Of a stretch of DNA of 64,000 bases, positions 36,375 to 44,564 are shown in pieces. Each line of letters opens with the position of its first letter. Within the stretch, counting starts at the first letter, position 1. The DNA is from Gemmata massiliana. Its GTDB lineage: Bacteria; Planctomycetota; Planctomycetia; Gemmatales; Gemmataceae. The notes under the pieces are model-generated. The model had not been told where the DNA came from and searched no databases. It was given only the letters and a program-made list of their open reading frames with translations. The DNA lies in the NCBI GenBank assembly GCA_000531095.1, contig HG799462.1, forward strand, positions 1,039,932-1,103,931. Reading direction: 5' to 3'. Made by a program: the position numbers and the translations under genes.

Positions 36375-36716
36375 GTGTGCCCCGTGAGAGGAGGTGAATA
36401 GTTAACGGATTGGTCCGTCCGGAAAATAAGTATAACCTTTGTGACAAAGGCGACAATCCCAATTTCCCCGAATAACCCGGTTCGCCGCGTCTCGTTGAAA
36501 TCATGAGAGTTGCGCTAATGAGTGCGGTGTCGGGCACCCGAAATCCGTGTTTGAAGGTGCCCGAAGAAGGCGTTCGCGAGCGGGCTGCTGGTATTTTTGG
36601 ACGCCTCTGGCTTTCCGCTCGCACTGGCGCTCGTATGTGTGCAATCTGCGAAATTCCGTTTCCTTGAGGGGCAATCGGGTTACAATTCTCTATCCCGCCG
36701 ATTGGAACCTGATCTC
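36375..36716. other. Intergenic region between TetR and DHH phosphoesterase
   Basis: This 342-base divergent spacer carries the operator candidate at 36405-36418 and AT-richer stretches (gaaaataagtataac; ggttacaattctctat before the DHH gene) that could be -10-like sequences. I see no gene. Confidence 0.6.
36405..36418. promoter_or_regulatory. Candidate TetR operator
   Basis: Perfect 14-base palindromic element acgga-ttgg-tccgt, 31 bases before the TetR start. The position and symmetry fit autoregulation; there is no direct proof. Confidence 0.4.
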
Positions 36717-37691
36717 ATGCCGCTTGACTGGTCCCCGCTTGTAGAGTTTCTTCGCCGTTACGAACGCCCGTTGCTGATGACCCACATTCGCCCGGACGCG
36801 GACGGAATGGGATCGCAGCTCGCACTCTACGACGCCCTCGTCGCGATCGGGCGTCAACCGCGGGTAGCGATCGCGAGCAAGTTGCTGCCGCGTTACGAGT
36901 TCCTGGACCCGCAACGGCGCGTGATCGAGGACTTCAAGCCTTCTGCGTTCACGGACCGCGATTGTGTGGTGGTGCTCGATACCGGAACGTGGAACCAGTT
37001 GGGCGACTTCGGCGACTGGTTGAAGAAATCGCCGCTCCCGCGTGCTGTGGTCGATCACCACCGAACGCAGGACGATTTGGGCGGGTTGCAGTTGGTAGAC
37101 ATCACGGCCGAAGCGACCGGCCGGCTGGCGCACGAAATCATTCGCGCGCTGGATGCGCCGCTCTCGCAGCAGGCCGCCCACTGCCTGTTCATGGCGATCG
37201 CAACGGACACGGGGTGGTTCCGGCACCAGAACGCGACCCCGGCGACCTTCACCCTGTGCGGCGAACTGGTCGCGGCCGGGGCGAACCCGACGGTCCTGTA
37301 CGAGCAACTGTACGAGGCCGCGACGCTCGCCCGGTTCAAGCTCACGGCGGTCGCGCTGGACCGGCTCGCGGTGCGGGCGAACGGCAAAATCGGCTTCACC
37401 GAGATCTCGCTGGCCGACTACGAGAAGACGGGCGCGGTACCGGGCGACACGGAAGATCTGATTAACTACCCGCGCGGTGTGGAAGGTGTGGACCTCGCCC
37501 TCGTGTTCATCGAGCAACCCGGCGGCGGAACGAAGGTGAGCTTCCGGTCGCGCGCCGCGGACGTGTCGAAGTTGGCCGAACAGTTCGGCGGCGGCGGGCA
37601 CAAACTCGCGAGCGGTGCCCGCGTGAACAAGCCACTGGCGGAAGCCCGCGAAACCGTACTGGCCGCCGCAGTAGCCTTGTTGGGACAGTAG
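36717..37691 (+). CDS. DHH family phosphoesterase (NrnA-like)
   Basis: This 324-residue protein starts at the ATG at 36717 (MPLDWSPLVEFLRRYERPLL). It has the motifs of DHH/DHHA1 oligoribonuclease/pAp phosphatases: RPDADGMGSQ (DHH motif I), VLDTG, VDHHRTQDD (motif III), and DHHA1 domain near the end with the SFRSRAADVSKLAEQFGGGGHKLASGARV segment. NrnA-type enzymes degrade short RNA and/or 3'-phosphoadenosine-5'-phosphate with Mn. Its upstream frame extension to 36597 has no similarity. Confidence 0.92.
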   Translation: MPLDWSPLVEFLRRYERPLLMTHIRPDADGMGSQLALYDALVAIGRQPRVAIASKLLPRYEFLDPQRRVIEDFKPSAFTDRDCVVVLDTGTWNQLGDFGDWLKKSPLPRAVVDHHRTQDDLGGLQLVDITAEATGRLAHEIIRALDAPLSQQAAHCLFMAIATDTGWFRHQNATPATFTLCGELVAAGANPTVLYEQLYEAATLARFKLTAVALDRLAVRANGKIGFTEISLADYEKTGAVPGDTEDLINYPRGVEGVDLALVFIEQPGGGTKVSFRSRAADVSKLAEQFGGGGHKLASGARVNKPLAEARETVLAAAVALLGQ

Positions 37692-37823
37692 CCTCGACCC
37701 ACCCAAGTACACGGACCCGAACGGAGCCACGACCCCGACGAAGTGACCGACTGTCGCGAAACGGGACGGCTCCGCTTGGGTTCGCTTGTTGTTATTTGAA
37801 CTTCGCTCCGCAGAGGAGTTCCC

Positions 37824-39581
37824 ATGTCGTATACCCTTCGCGATTTGCCGCTGCCGGTAAAAGTGGTGGCGTCCGTGTTCCTGCTGGCGGTCGGCGCCGG
37901 GTACACCTCGGCGATGCTGCAACTTCACATTCAGGACTCGAAGTCCGGTAAGCCGATGCCCACGGTCGAGGACGTGGTGCTGAAGTTTACGGGGAAGAAG
38001 AAGGTCGATCCGAACGCGCCCCCGCCGCGCCCGGTGTCGCGCCTGGAGGCACTCATCACCTCGGAAACGGTTGTGATTAACGGCGCCTCGATGTCGGCCG
38101 CGTTCACTACTGAGGATCGCGCGAAAGGGGATCTGAAGTTCGCCAATGCAGTCAAAATCAGGGGAGCAGAAACCGTCAAGGCGGAGCGAAAGGGCGAGCA
38201 GGCCGTTTTTGCTCTGTGGATCAGCACTCCGGAAGAGCAGCGCAAGGCGACTTACGTGGCGGACAAGTTCGTGCCGCCAGTGGGCAAAATGCCGGCCGCA
38301 GTCACGCCCGGACTCAAGGACGGTGACGCGATCAAAATCAAAACGCTCATCGAGGCGCGCTGCGTGACGTGCCACTCGAAGGGCGGCGAAAAAGAGGACG
38401 TCCTGCTCGACACTCACGAAGGGCTGAAGCCGTTCATGACTGTGACCGCGGCCGCGCCCGCGGTCAACGGGTGGGTCAAGGTCGAGGAGCCGATCAGCAT
38501 CAGCAAACTCACACAATCGACGCACGCGCACCTGCTCAGCTTCGCCATGCTGTTCTCGCTCACCGGGGTGATCTTCGCGTTCAGCAGTTGGCCCGCGTGG
38601 ATGCGCGTGATTATCGGGCCGTCGGTGGTCATCGCGGTGTTCGCGGACGTGTCGCTGTGGTGGCTCGCGCGCCTGTGCGACGAGTGGGGGCCGTACTTCG
38701 CGATGGGGGTCATCGGCACCGGGTTCATCGCCGGCTGCGGGCTGTGCGCCCAAATCAGCCTGAGCCTGTTCAACATGTACGGGTGGAAGGGCAAGGCGGT
38801 CATCGCGCTGCTATTCGTGGTCGGGGCGCTCGCGGGTGGCGCGTTCGTGATGAAGTTGCTTGCGCCCGCGCTGCCGAAACCGAAGGTCGAAGAGAAGAAG
38901 CAGGAAGACAAGAAATCCGAAGATCCGCCCCCGCCACTCGCGAACGGTAGCAAGGGAGTGAGCGACGGTGTCGTAGTGGCGAGTAGCGCGATCACCGAAG
39001 CCGTAGCGAAGAAGCAAGCCTCTACCGCGCCGCGGAAACCGATGCACGCGCTGGACAAGTTGCTGACCAGGCCCGCGGTCGACGCCGAAGGGCAACCGGT
39101 CCCGGAGCCGGTGCCGTTCAACGGCGAGGGTACGATGGTCCCCGCGTTCTTCGAGAAAGACAAGGCGTTCAAGAAGATCGTAGATGGTTCGGCATCGCAA
39201 ATCGAGAAGGACCAACTCCGGACACAGCGCCAGGGCGATCTTGACGCGCTGCTCGCGTGGGTGCGCTCGCCCGAGAGTGCTCGTAAGGCCGCTTACCAGG
39301 CCGACAAGTTCGACTTCCCGGGGCTGAGCGACAAGCTCGTTTCGCCGGAGTTGCTCAAAGACAAGAAGGTGCGGATCAAATCGCTCATCGACGCCCGGTG
39401 CGTGACGTGCCACGGCCCGGAGGGGAAGCAGTCGGACTACTTGCTCGACAGCTACGAAGAGCTGTCGAAATACCTGAAGCCGTTCGATGCGCCGAAGGGG
39501 GAGGGCACAGGGGCGACACCGCAACCCGCGCCGGTCCCCACGAAGGTTACGGAACCGATCCCCGACGCGAAAGATGACTAA
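37824..39581 (+). CDS. Membrane-bound protein with two c-type cytochrome motifs
   Basis: This 585-residue protein has an N-terminal transmembrane helix (12-32), a first heme motif CVTCH (180-184), four more transmembrane helices (about 235-347), a Pro/Lys/Glu-rich linker (350-370), and a second heme motif CVTCH (526-530). The two heme regions resemble each other (IEARCVTCHSKGGEKEDVLLDTHEGLKP and IDARCVTCHGPEGKQSDYLLDSYEELSKYLKP), so the module is duplicated. With five helices both would sit on the same side, outside the cytoplasm. Planctomycete-type membrane cytochromes of this sort have no assigned function. GGAG lies 6 bases upstream of the ATG. Confidence 0.88.
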   Translation: MSYTLRDLPLPVKVVASVFLLAVGAGYTSAMLQLHIQDSKSGKPMPTVEDVVLKFTGKKKVDPNAPPPRPVSRLEALITSETVVINGASMSAAFTTEDRAKGDLKFANAVKIRGAETVKAERKGEQAVFALWISTPEEQRKATYVADKFVPPVGKMPAAVTPGLKDGDAIKIKTLIEARCVTCHSKGGEKEDVLLDTHEGLKPFMTVTAAAPAVNGWVKVEEPISISKLTQSTHAHLLSFAMLFSLTGVIFAFSSWPAWMRVIIGPSVVIAVFADVSLWWLARLCDEWGPYFAMGVIGTGFIAGCGLCAQISLSLFNMYGWKGKAVIALLFVVGALAGGAFVMKLLAPALPKPKVEEKKQEDKKSEDPPPPLANGSKGVSDGVVVASSAITEAVAKKQASTAPRKPMHALDKLLTRPAVDAEGQPVPEPVPFNGEGTMVPAFFEKDKAFKKIVDGSASQIEKDQLRTQRQGDLDALLAWVRSPESARKAAYQADKFDFPGLSDKLVSPELLKDKKVRIKSLIDARCVTCHGPEGKQSDYLLDSYEELSKYLKPFDAPKGEGTGATPQPAPVPTKVTEPIPDAKDD

Positions 39582-39610
39582 CGTCAGTTCGATTCGATTT
39601 CGGTCTGTTA

Positions 39611-39664
39611 CCGGCCGCTGTGTAACGGGGAGCCAAACCATGTGCTTCCCTTTACAGCGGCCGG
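39611..39664 (+). terminator. Intrinsic terminator of the cytochrome gene
   Basis: An 11-bp GC-rich stem (ccggccgctgt and its complement) has a 32-base loop and is followed by ttcatttttcattt. Confidence 0.75.
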
Positions 39665-39831
39665 TTCATTTTTCATTTATTTGTGAGGTCGGGCGCCCTC
39701 GGTACCGCAACGTACCCGACACGCGGCACGCGGTTTTATGAGAATTAGAACTCCTTTCGAGTTTCTTGTTGTGTGCACCGATATTTCTGGTTACAGTCAA
39801 ATACGGCTCATAAATTCTCCATGAATTTTAA

Positions 39832-40215
39832 ATGCTCTCCCATTCTCCAATTCACCGCCTCGGGTGGATGGTTGCGGTCATCGCACTCATCTATCTGTCC
39901 CCCAGCCAAGCTTCAGCGGGGTGCGGTGGGTACTTATGGGGGAATTTCGCACTACTTGAACCGGACTCGTCCGCCCCTCTCGCCGAACGGCCCTCTACGC
40001 TGCCCCCGTGTCGGGGATTGAATTGTTCCAGCGCGCCGGTCAAAGAGCCGCTATCGGAACCCGTCTCGTCTGTACCAGCTTCGGTGAAAGACCGAGTGCG
40101 GACCGGTGCCGCCCTCGGTGACAATACACGATCCCCGTTCTTCGCCCGCGGTTCCGCGCCCGTGCGCCCGACGCATTGGGTGCCTTTTGTCTTCCATCCC
40201 CCGCGCCTCGGTTGA
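39832..40215 (+). CDS. Small exported Cys-containing protein
   Basis: This 127-residue protein has a signal peptide (MVAVIALIYLSPSQASA, after a short N-terminal part) and a mature part starting GCGGYL. It carries a PPCRGLNCSSAP motif, which resembles a C-GPxC-S motif seen in small exported proteins of this group. No domain is recognised. The end is rich in Pro and Ser. The DNA is less GC-rich upstream than in neighbours. The start is the second of two in-frame options. Confidence 0.6.
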   Translation: MLSHSPIHRLGWMVAVIALIYLSPSQASAGCGGYLWGNFALLEPDSSAPLAERPSTLPPCRGLNCSSAPVKEPLSEPVSSVPASVKDRVRTGAALGDNTRSPFFARGSAPVRPTHWVPFVFHPPRLG

Positions 40216-40413
40216 GAAATTGATCGCTTTTGCGTTTTGCTCACGGACTTATTTGGTGCTAGTGTATTGTTGGCTTATTTTGATTCATTTGCATCGATCG
40301 ATGGTTTCCTGTTAGTCCGAGTCGCAAGTTCCAGGTCGTTCCCGTTTGTGTCGTTGGGATCGTGTTTTTGCTGCAAGTTTTTATTCATTTTCTCCAGTGT
40401 TGGGTCTCAAGTT

Positions 40414-41313
40414 ATGATGCGCTCATCTGTCCGAAAATCGGCGTTCACGCTCATCGAGCTGCTCGTCGTGATCGCGATCATCGCGATCCTCATCGGGCTC
40501 CTGCTCCCGGCGGTCCAGAAGGTCCGCGAGGCCGCGGCCCGCATGACCAGCAGCAACAACCTCAAACAAATGTCGCTCGCGTGCCACAGCCTCAGCGACA
40601 CCCGGAACGGGATGCTGCCCCCGGTGTACACCGAGTCGTGGGTCAACACCGGCCCGCCGGACAACCACCTCGGGCCGACCGCGTACTCGCGCGAGCACGG
40701 GACCGGGTTCTTCTTCCTCCTCCCGTTCATCGAGCAAGACAACCTGTACAAGCTGGGCACCACGAACAACGGCGGCAGTGTCTACAACACGAACGTCCAC
40801 ACCAACATGGTGAAGCCGTTCCAGTCCCCGACCGACCCGACGAGCAACGAGAAGACCCACGGCTGGGGCGTGAGCAGCTACGCGATGAACTACCAAGTGT
40901 TCGGTCGCCCCGGGCACCCGTGGGGGTGGGCGTGGGGGTGCATGGGGAACACGCGCTTGGCGAGCATGCAGGACGGGACCTCGAACACGGTCCTGTTCGC
41001 GGAGAAGCGCGCCGCGTGCCGCGGGGGCCCCAGCGGGAGCAACGGGAACCTCTGGTGCCACGGGTGGTGGAACGCCGACTGGATGCCGATGTTCGGCAAC
41101 ACCGACATCTACGGCTCCAACGCTTGGCTCGTTCCCCAGGTGCAACCGACCAACGCCACCTGCAACCCGTTCCAGGCGACCGCGTTCTCGGCGGGCGGGT
41201 GCCAAGTCGGTATGGGCGACGGCAGCGTCCGCACCGTGAATTCCGCGATCGCCCAGAACCAGTGGAGCGCGGCGATGACCCCGAACGGGGGCGAGACCCT
41301 GGGGCTCAACTAG
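40414..41313 (+). CDS. DUF1559 prepilin-like protein
   Basis: This 299-residue protein has a canonical leader ([37 protein letters not shown]) and the DUF1559 body with [22 protein letters not shown] and [13 protein letters not shown]. The start is the ATG at 40414 or the next at 40417. It is followed by a small lipoprotein and a frameshifted lipoprotein, the common order for these clusters. The upstream 200 bases are AT-rich. Confidence 0.9.
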   Translation: MMRSSVRKSAFTLIELLVVIAIIAILIGLLLPAVQKVREAAARMTSSNNLKQMSLACHSLSDTRNGMLPPVYTESWVNTGPPDNHLGPTAYSREHGTGFFFLLPFIEQDNLYKLGTTNNGGSVYNTNVHTNMVKPFQSPTDPTSNEKTHGWGVSSYAMNYQVFGRPGHPWGWAWGCMGNTRLASMQDGTSNTVLFAEKRAACRGGPSGSNGNLWCHGWWNADWMPMFGNTDIYGSNAWLVPQVQPTNATCNPFQATAFSAGGCQVGMGDGSVRTVNSAIAQNQWSAAMTPNGGETLGLN

Positions 41314-41450
41314 CGCCGCTCGTTTCGCGCGGGGCGCCGCGGTCCGGAGGCGCCCCGATCACGTGGGCTCCCGGACAACTGCACCATTTCTTACCCCGAC
41401 CGCGCCCATCGCGGTCGGGTTTCATCTTTGTCCCAACCATCGCCACTTTC

Positions 41451-42023
41451 ATGAAACTTTCGATTCGTGTAGCTCTTTTGGCCCCGCTGCTCGCGCTCCT
41501 CGCGGGGTGCGGGGCGAGCGACAAGCGCGCCACAGTGTCCGGCAAGGTGACCGTCGCGGGTAAGGCCGGGCTGCCGGGCGGAATCATTCGCTTCGTTTCG
41601 GCAGAAAACCCAAGCCGAATCGGGGGCGGGACAATCAAGCCCGACGGCACCTATGAGGTCACCGACGCCCCCGTTGGCGAGTGCAAAGTCATCATCGACA
41701 ATTCGCACCTCGATCCGAGTGCCAACAAGTCCAACGCCCCGGGGATGCCGGGTACGGGCAGTGGTATGCCGGGCATGAAGGGCATGCCCGGTGGTAAACA
41801 ATTCGGGCCGGGTGCCGGGGGGCCAAAGGACGCCGACAAAGAGAAAATGACCGGCGCGCCGAAGGGGGCCGAGGTTCCGAGTGAGATGGGCATGGGGAAA
41901 ACGGATCACGCCGGCGAGAAGTACGTCCGGATCGACGGAGCGTACTTCAAGTTGGACACGACGACGCTCAAGGCTACCGTTAGTGACAGCGGCTCCAACG
42001 CGCTCAACTTTGAAGTCAAGTAG
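41451..42023 (+). CDS. Lipoprotein with transthyretin-like domain, partner of the DUF1559 protein
   Basis: This 190-residue protein has a lipoprotein signal (ALLAPLLALLAGCGAS, lipobox LAGC). Residues of about 25-90 form a beta fold (TVSGKVTVAGKAGLPGGIIRFVSAEN; GTYEVTDAPVGECKVIIDN) of the carboxypeptidase-regulatory/transthyretin-like type. A Gly/Met/Pro-rich region (PGMPGTGSGMPGMKGMPGG) follows. Such genes commonly sit next to DUF1559 genes in planctomycetes. Confidence 0.85.
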   Translation: MKLSIRVALLAPLLALLAGCGASDKRATVSGKVTVAGKAGLPGGIIRFVSAENPSRIGGGTIKPDGTYEVTDAPVGECKVIIDNSHLDPSANKSNAPGMPGTGSGMPGMKGMPGGKQFGPGAGGPKDADKEKMTGAPKGAEVPSEMGMGKTDHAGEKYVRIDGAYFKLDTTTLKATVSDSGSNALNFEVK

Positions 42024-42042
42024 CCCCGGAACTCGCGGTGGG

Positions 42043-42482
42043 CTACGGGGGCAGTACCGTAGCCCGTTTCGCCCCCCGGAACTCGTCCGGCGTCATCGCC
42101 CGCGCTGTACCGTCGGCCATCAGCACCGGGACCGCTCCGGCCGCTTCCGGGGCGGACGCGATGACGACTAGACGTGCGTCCGCGTCCCGGCACAATGCCC
42201 CCATCCCCGCGCCCCACGTTATTTCAAACCGCATCAACCCGGGGGGAGGGGGCGGCTCAGGTCCAGTGAGTGCGACGCCAACTCCCCGTAGGACTTCGGC
42301 GGGCGCCCGCGTGCGTCCTGGAAACTGCGATAGAGTTCCCCCAACGTCTTCAATCCCTCGATTCCCCCTCCCGGAACCTCTGCCGGTTTGCCCCGGTCGG
42401 TGGTCTGCTGGGGTGCTTGCGTTGCCGTGTTCGGTCCGCAACCGGTGAGCCCCACGAACCCGCATAGAAAGAGCACTCGCAC
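42043..42482 (-). pseudogene. Small lipoprotein gene with a frameshift
   Basis: The first frame (82 codons from 42482) reads MRVLFLCGFVGLTGCGPN (lipobox TGC) and ends at SRPLPPG. The following frame continues with LMRFEITWGAGMGALCRDADARLVVIAS and VLMADGTARAMTPDEFRGA to the stop at 42043. One base added at the poly-C/poly-G run near 42236-42246 would join the two into a 146-residue protein. The protein looks like a lipoprotein that follows DUF1559 clusters in this group. Homopolymer error is the simplest cause; true decay is possible. Confidence 0.7.
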
Positions 42483-42572
42483 CTCACACCTCCCGGTACG
42501 TCGGGCGCAACAGTTCTGATTCGCGTTCGCTCCGCCGGGTGAACCTCTTACCCGCGGTACTGTCCTTCATGC

Positions 42573-42656
42573 GGAGGGACTAGCCGACCGGCGACGGCAC
42601 CCGTCTCGAAAACGGGCGAGCGACGAGCCTTGGGGGTTCAACTCCCCCTCCTTCCG
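42573..42656 (+). tRNA. tRNA-Ser (anticodon CGA)
   Basis: The 7-bp acceptor stem (GGAGGGA with TCCTTCC) contains one G-U pair. The anticodon stem-loop is CCCGT-CTCGAAA-ACGGG, giving anticodon CGA (codon UCG). The long variable arm and discriminator G fit tRNA-Ser. No CCA is encoded. Confidence 0.9.
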
Positions 42657-42661
42657 CTCAC

Positions 42662-42734
42662 GGCCCCGTGGTCCAACGGCTTACGACACCCGGATCACAA
42701 CCAGGAAATGGGGGTTCGATTCCCTCCGGGGCCA
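42662..42734 (+). tRNA. tRNA-Val (anticodon CAC), with a mismatch in the anticodon stem
   Basis: The acceptor stem GGCCCCG/CGGGGCC is perfect, the discriminator is A, and the T-arm is GGGGGTTCGATTCCCTC. The anticodon loop is ATCACAA, which gives CAC. The anticodon stem CCCGG/CCAGG has one mismatch and position 32 is A, so the identity call is less sure. It starts six bases after the tRNA-Ser. Confidence 0.75.
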
Positions 42735-42860
42735 CTGTTTTATTGCGAATGGCCTTTTGCATTAGCGCGTGCCATCGGAACCGCACTATTACCGTTGGGC
42801 TAAGTAAGAGCCGGGTGAACACTTCTGACCGCCGAATCTGATGTAACAAAAGAGCAAATA

Positions 42861-42899
42861 AGCACCATCGGCCGCCAAAATTTGGCGGCCGATGGTGCT
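42861..42899 (-). terminator. Long palindromic terminator
   Basis: A 19-bp perfect stem (agcaccatcggccgccaaa) with a one-base loop lies 25 bases after the stop of the FG-GAP gene on the minus strand, next to AT-rich DNA (atttgctcttttg on the minus strand). Confidence 0.75.
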
Positions 42900-42924
42900 C
42901 TTGAAACTAATCCGGGAGCCACAA

Positions 42925-44127
42925 TCAAGGCCCATTGAAACCGGCCGCGGAGTTCAAACCGGCGAAGAAGATGCGGGGCTGTTGCGTGAACGCACCGTCG
43001 CCGGTCACCATCACCAGGTCTTGTAACTGGAACAAGGGATTGCCGTTGATAAATGTGTCGTCATCAGACGGATTGTAGGCGCCGCTGAACCGCGCGACGG
43101 TCATGTTCACGACGCGCGTGTAGCCCGAGGGGAAGGCCGTAAACTCGCCCAACACCGAGCCCGTTTGCCCGTTGAAGACGCGCACCAGAGAGCCGTTGTT
43201 CGCCGAGACGTAGAGTTCCGCGCCGCGGTTCCCGTCCGTGGGGCCGGCCGCGACCGTGACCCCGACCCGGTTGGCCGGGATCGAGGGGTCGAACGCGAAG
43301 AACGACTGGATCTCGGTCTGCCCGCCCTGCCACACGCTGAACACCTTCACGTGCGGGACGTTCGTTGCGGCCCCGACGATGATCTCGTCGTAGGCGTTCG
43401 TATCGACCCCGGTGCCGGCGTATGCGTTGCTTCGCGTCGTGTCGACACTACCGGCCGCCACCGTCACCCCGCCCCGGTACCCCAAATCGAACGCGAGGAA
43501 GCTCCGCAGCACGGTGCCCGAGCCGTCGGTCGCGAGCACGTGCGGGGAGCCGCCCGCCGCGGCGCCGATGATAATCTCTTGCTTGAAGTTGCCGCTGGTC
43601 GTACCGCCGCTGAACCCGCCACCCGCGATCCCGCCGAGCACGTTCCCGACCGCGATGTTGAGCCCGCCCAGGAAGCCCGTGTCGAACGCGAAGAACGTGC
43701 TGAGCAACTGGCCGCTGGCGTTGAACACTTTTACCTGTGGCGGCCCGTTGGCGGCGACCGCCACAATGATCTCGTTGGCACTGTCCCCGGTAACGTCACC
43801 GACCGCGACGTTGATGCCACCCTTGAACCCGGGGAACGGGTTGAAGCTCTCCCGCAAGACCCCGGTATCGGACCACACGCGGACGAGCGCGTCCGTACCG
43901 GGGCCAGTACCAGTAACGTACTCGTTCCGGACCGAACTAGCGGTGTCCCCCAGATCCGAAAGCAGGTTCCCGGCTGCGAGGCTCAGGCCACCGGTCGGTC
44001 GGTTCGCGTCGTTGATGTTGATGGAGCCATTGGCGGGGGTGAGGAACGTGGGGGTCGTGCGGTCCTCCAGGCACTCGAACGCAAGCCGCGCCGGACGCCC
44101 CGTCGTTGGAGTGGGCGATTGCGACAT
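42925..44127 (-). CDS. Secreted FG-GAP repeat protein with LEDRTTP motif
   Basis: This 400-residue protein starts at the ATG at 44127 (MSQSPTPTTG; GGAGG lies 7 bases before it). Near the N-terminus is the CLEDRTTPTF motif. After it, six or so repeats contain GDVTGDSANEIIVAVA, FKQEIIIGAAAGG, AYDEIIVGAATN: an integrin-like FG-GAP/VCBS beta-propeller. The N-terminal motif is shared with the subtilase at 44565 and seems to mark a planctomycete export or surface class. The two genes are divergently transcribed from a 437-base spacer. Confidence 0.88.
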   Translation of the reverse strand: MSQSPTPTTGRPARLAFECLEDRTTPTFLTPANGSININDANRPTGGLSLAAGNLLSDLGDTASSVRNEYVTGTGPGTDALVRVWSDTGVLRESFNPFPGFKGGINVAVGDVTGDSANEIIVAVAANGPPQVKVFNASGQLLSTFFAFDTGFLGGLNIAVGNVLGGIAGGGFSGGTTSGNFKQEIIIGAAAGGSPHVLATDGSGTVLRSFLAFDLGYRGGVTVAAGSVDTTRSNAYAGTGVDTNAYDEIIVGAATNVPHVKVFSVWQGGQTEIQSFFAFDPSIPANRVGVTVAAGPTDGNRGAELYVSANNGSLVRVFNGQTGSVLGEFTAFPSGYTRVVNMTVARFSGAYNPSDDDTFINGNPLFQLQDLVMVTGDGAFTQQPRIFFAGLNSAAGFNGP

Positions 44128-44564
44128 AGATCCCTCCAAAATATAAAGCGGGCGGAGCGGACTTGATGGTGAATCGTAACGGTATTCAACGTTAAGATAG
44201 CCGCTGATCCCGGGATGTTAATGGAGAAACGGCGCAATCCCGGGCGCGCGTCGGGCTTCGCGCCCGCCCAAACAGCAGCGTTGGAGGTGCGAGCAGGATC
44301 GCAGCGCGCCATTTTGTGCGCGCAACCGCGCAAGCAAGCAAAGTCGAACCTTTCGGCGCACGTCCGGTGGCGCGGAACAACGAACATATATATACCCGCG
44401 CGAATCTGCCGAAAACGCTCGTTGATCCGCGCGACGGCCGACAGTTTTTCGCAAATCGCCCTAGCACTCGCCCTTGTGCGACTGTACACTTCTAATCAAT
44501 TCGGGTACGACTTACCCAAATTCGTCTGCTTAACACAACACCGTCGTTTCGACAAAGGTTCAGC
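44128..44564. other. Divergent intergenic region between two secreted-protein genes
   Basis: This 437-base spacer separates the two LEDRTTP genes. It contains AT-rich stretches (aatataaag at 44140; catatatatac near 44390). Probably it holds both promoters; no gene or repeat is seen. Confidence 0.55.

Noticed and set aside
36690..38753. 687-codon open frame on the minus strand
   Set aside because: It is antisense to the DHH and cytochrome genes, both of which have clear domains, and its composition is rich in Arg/His/Val as in such shadows.
40362..42023. 553-codon plus-strand frame over the pilin-like cluster
   Set aside because: Its first two thirds are an out-of-frame reading of the DUF1559 gene. 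Only the part from 41451 (lipoprotein) is a real gene.
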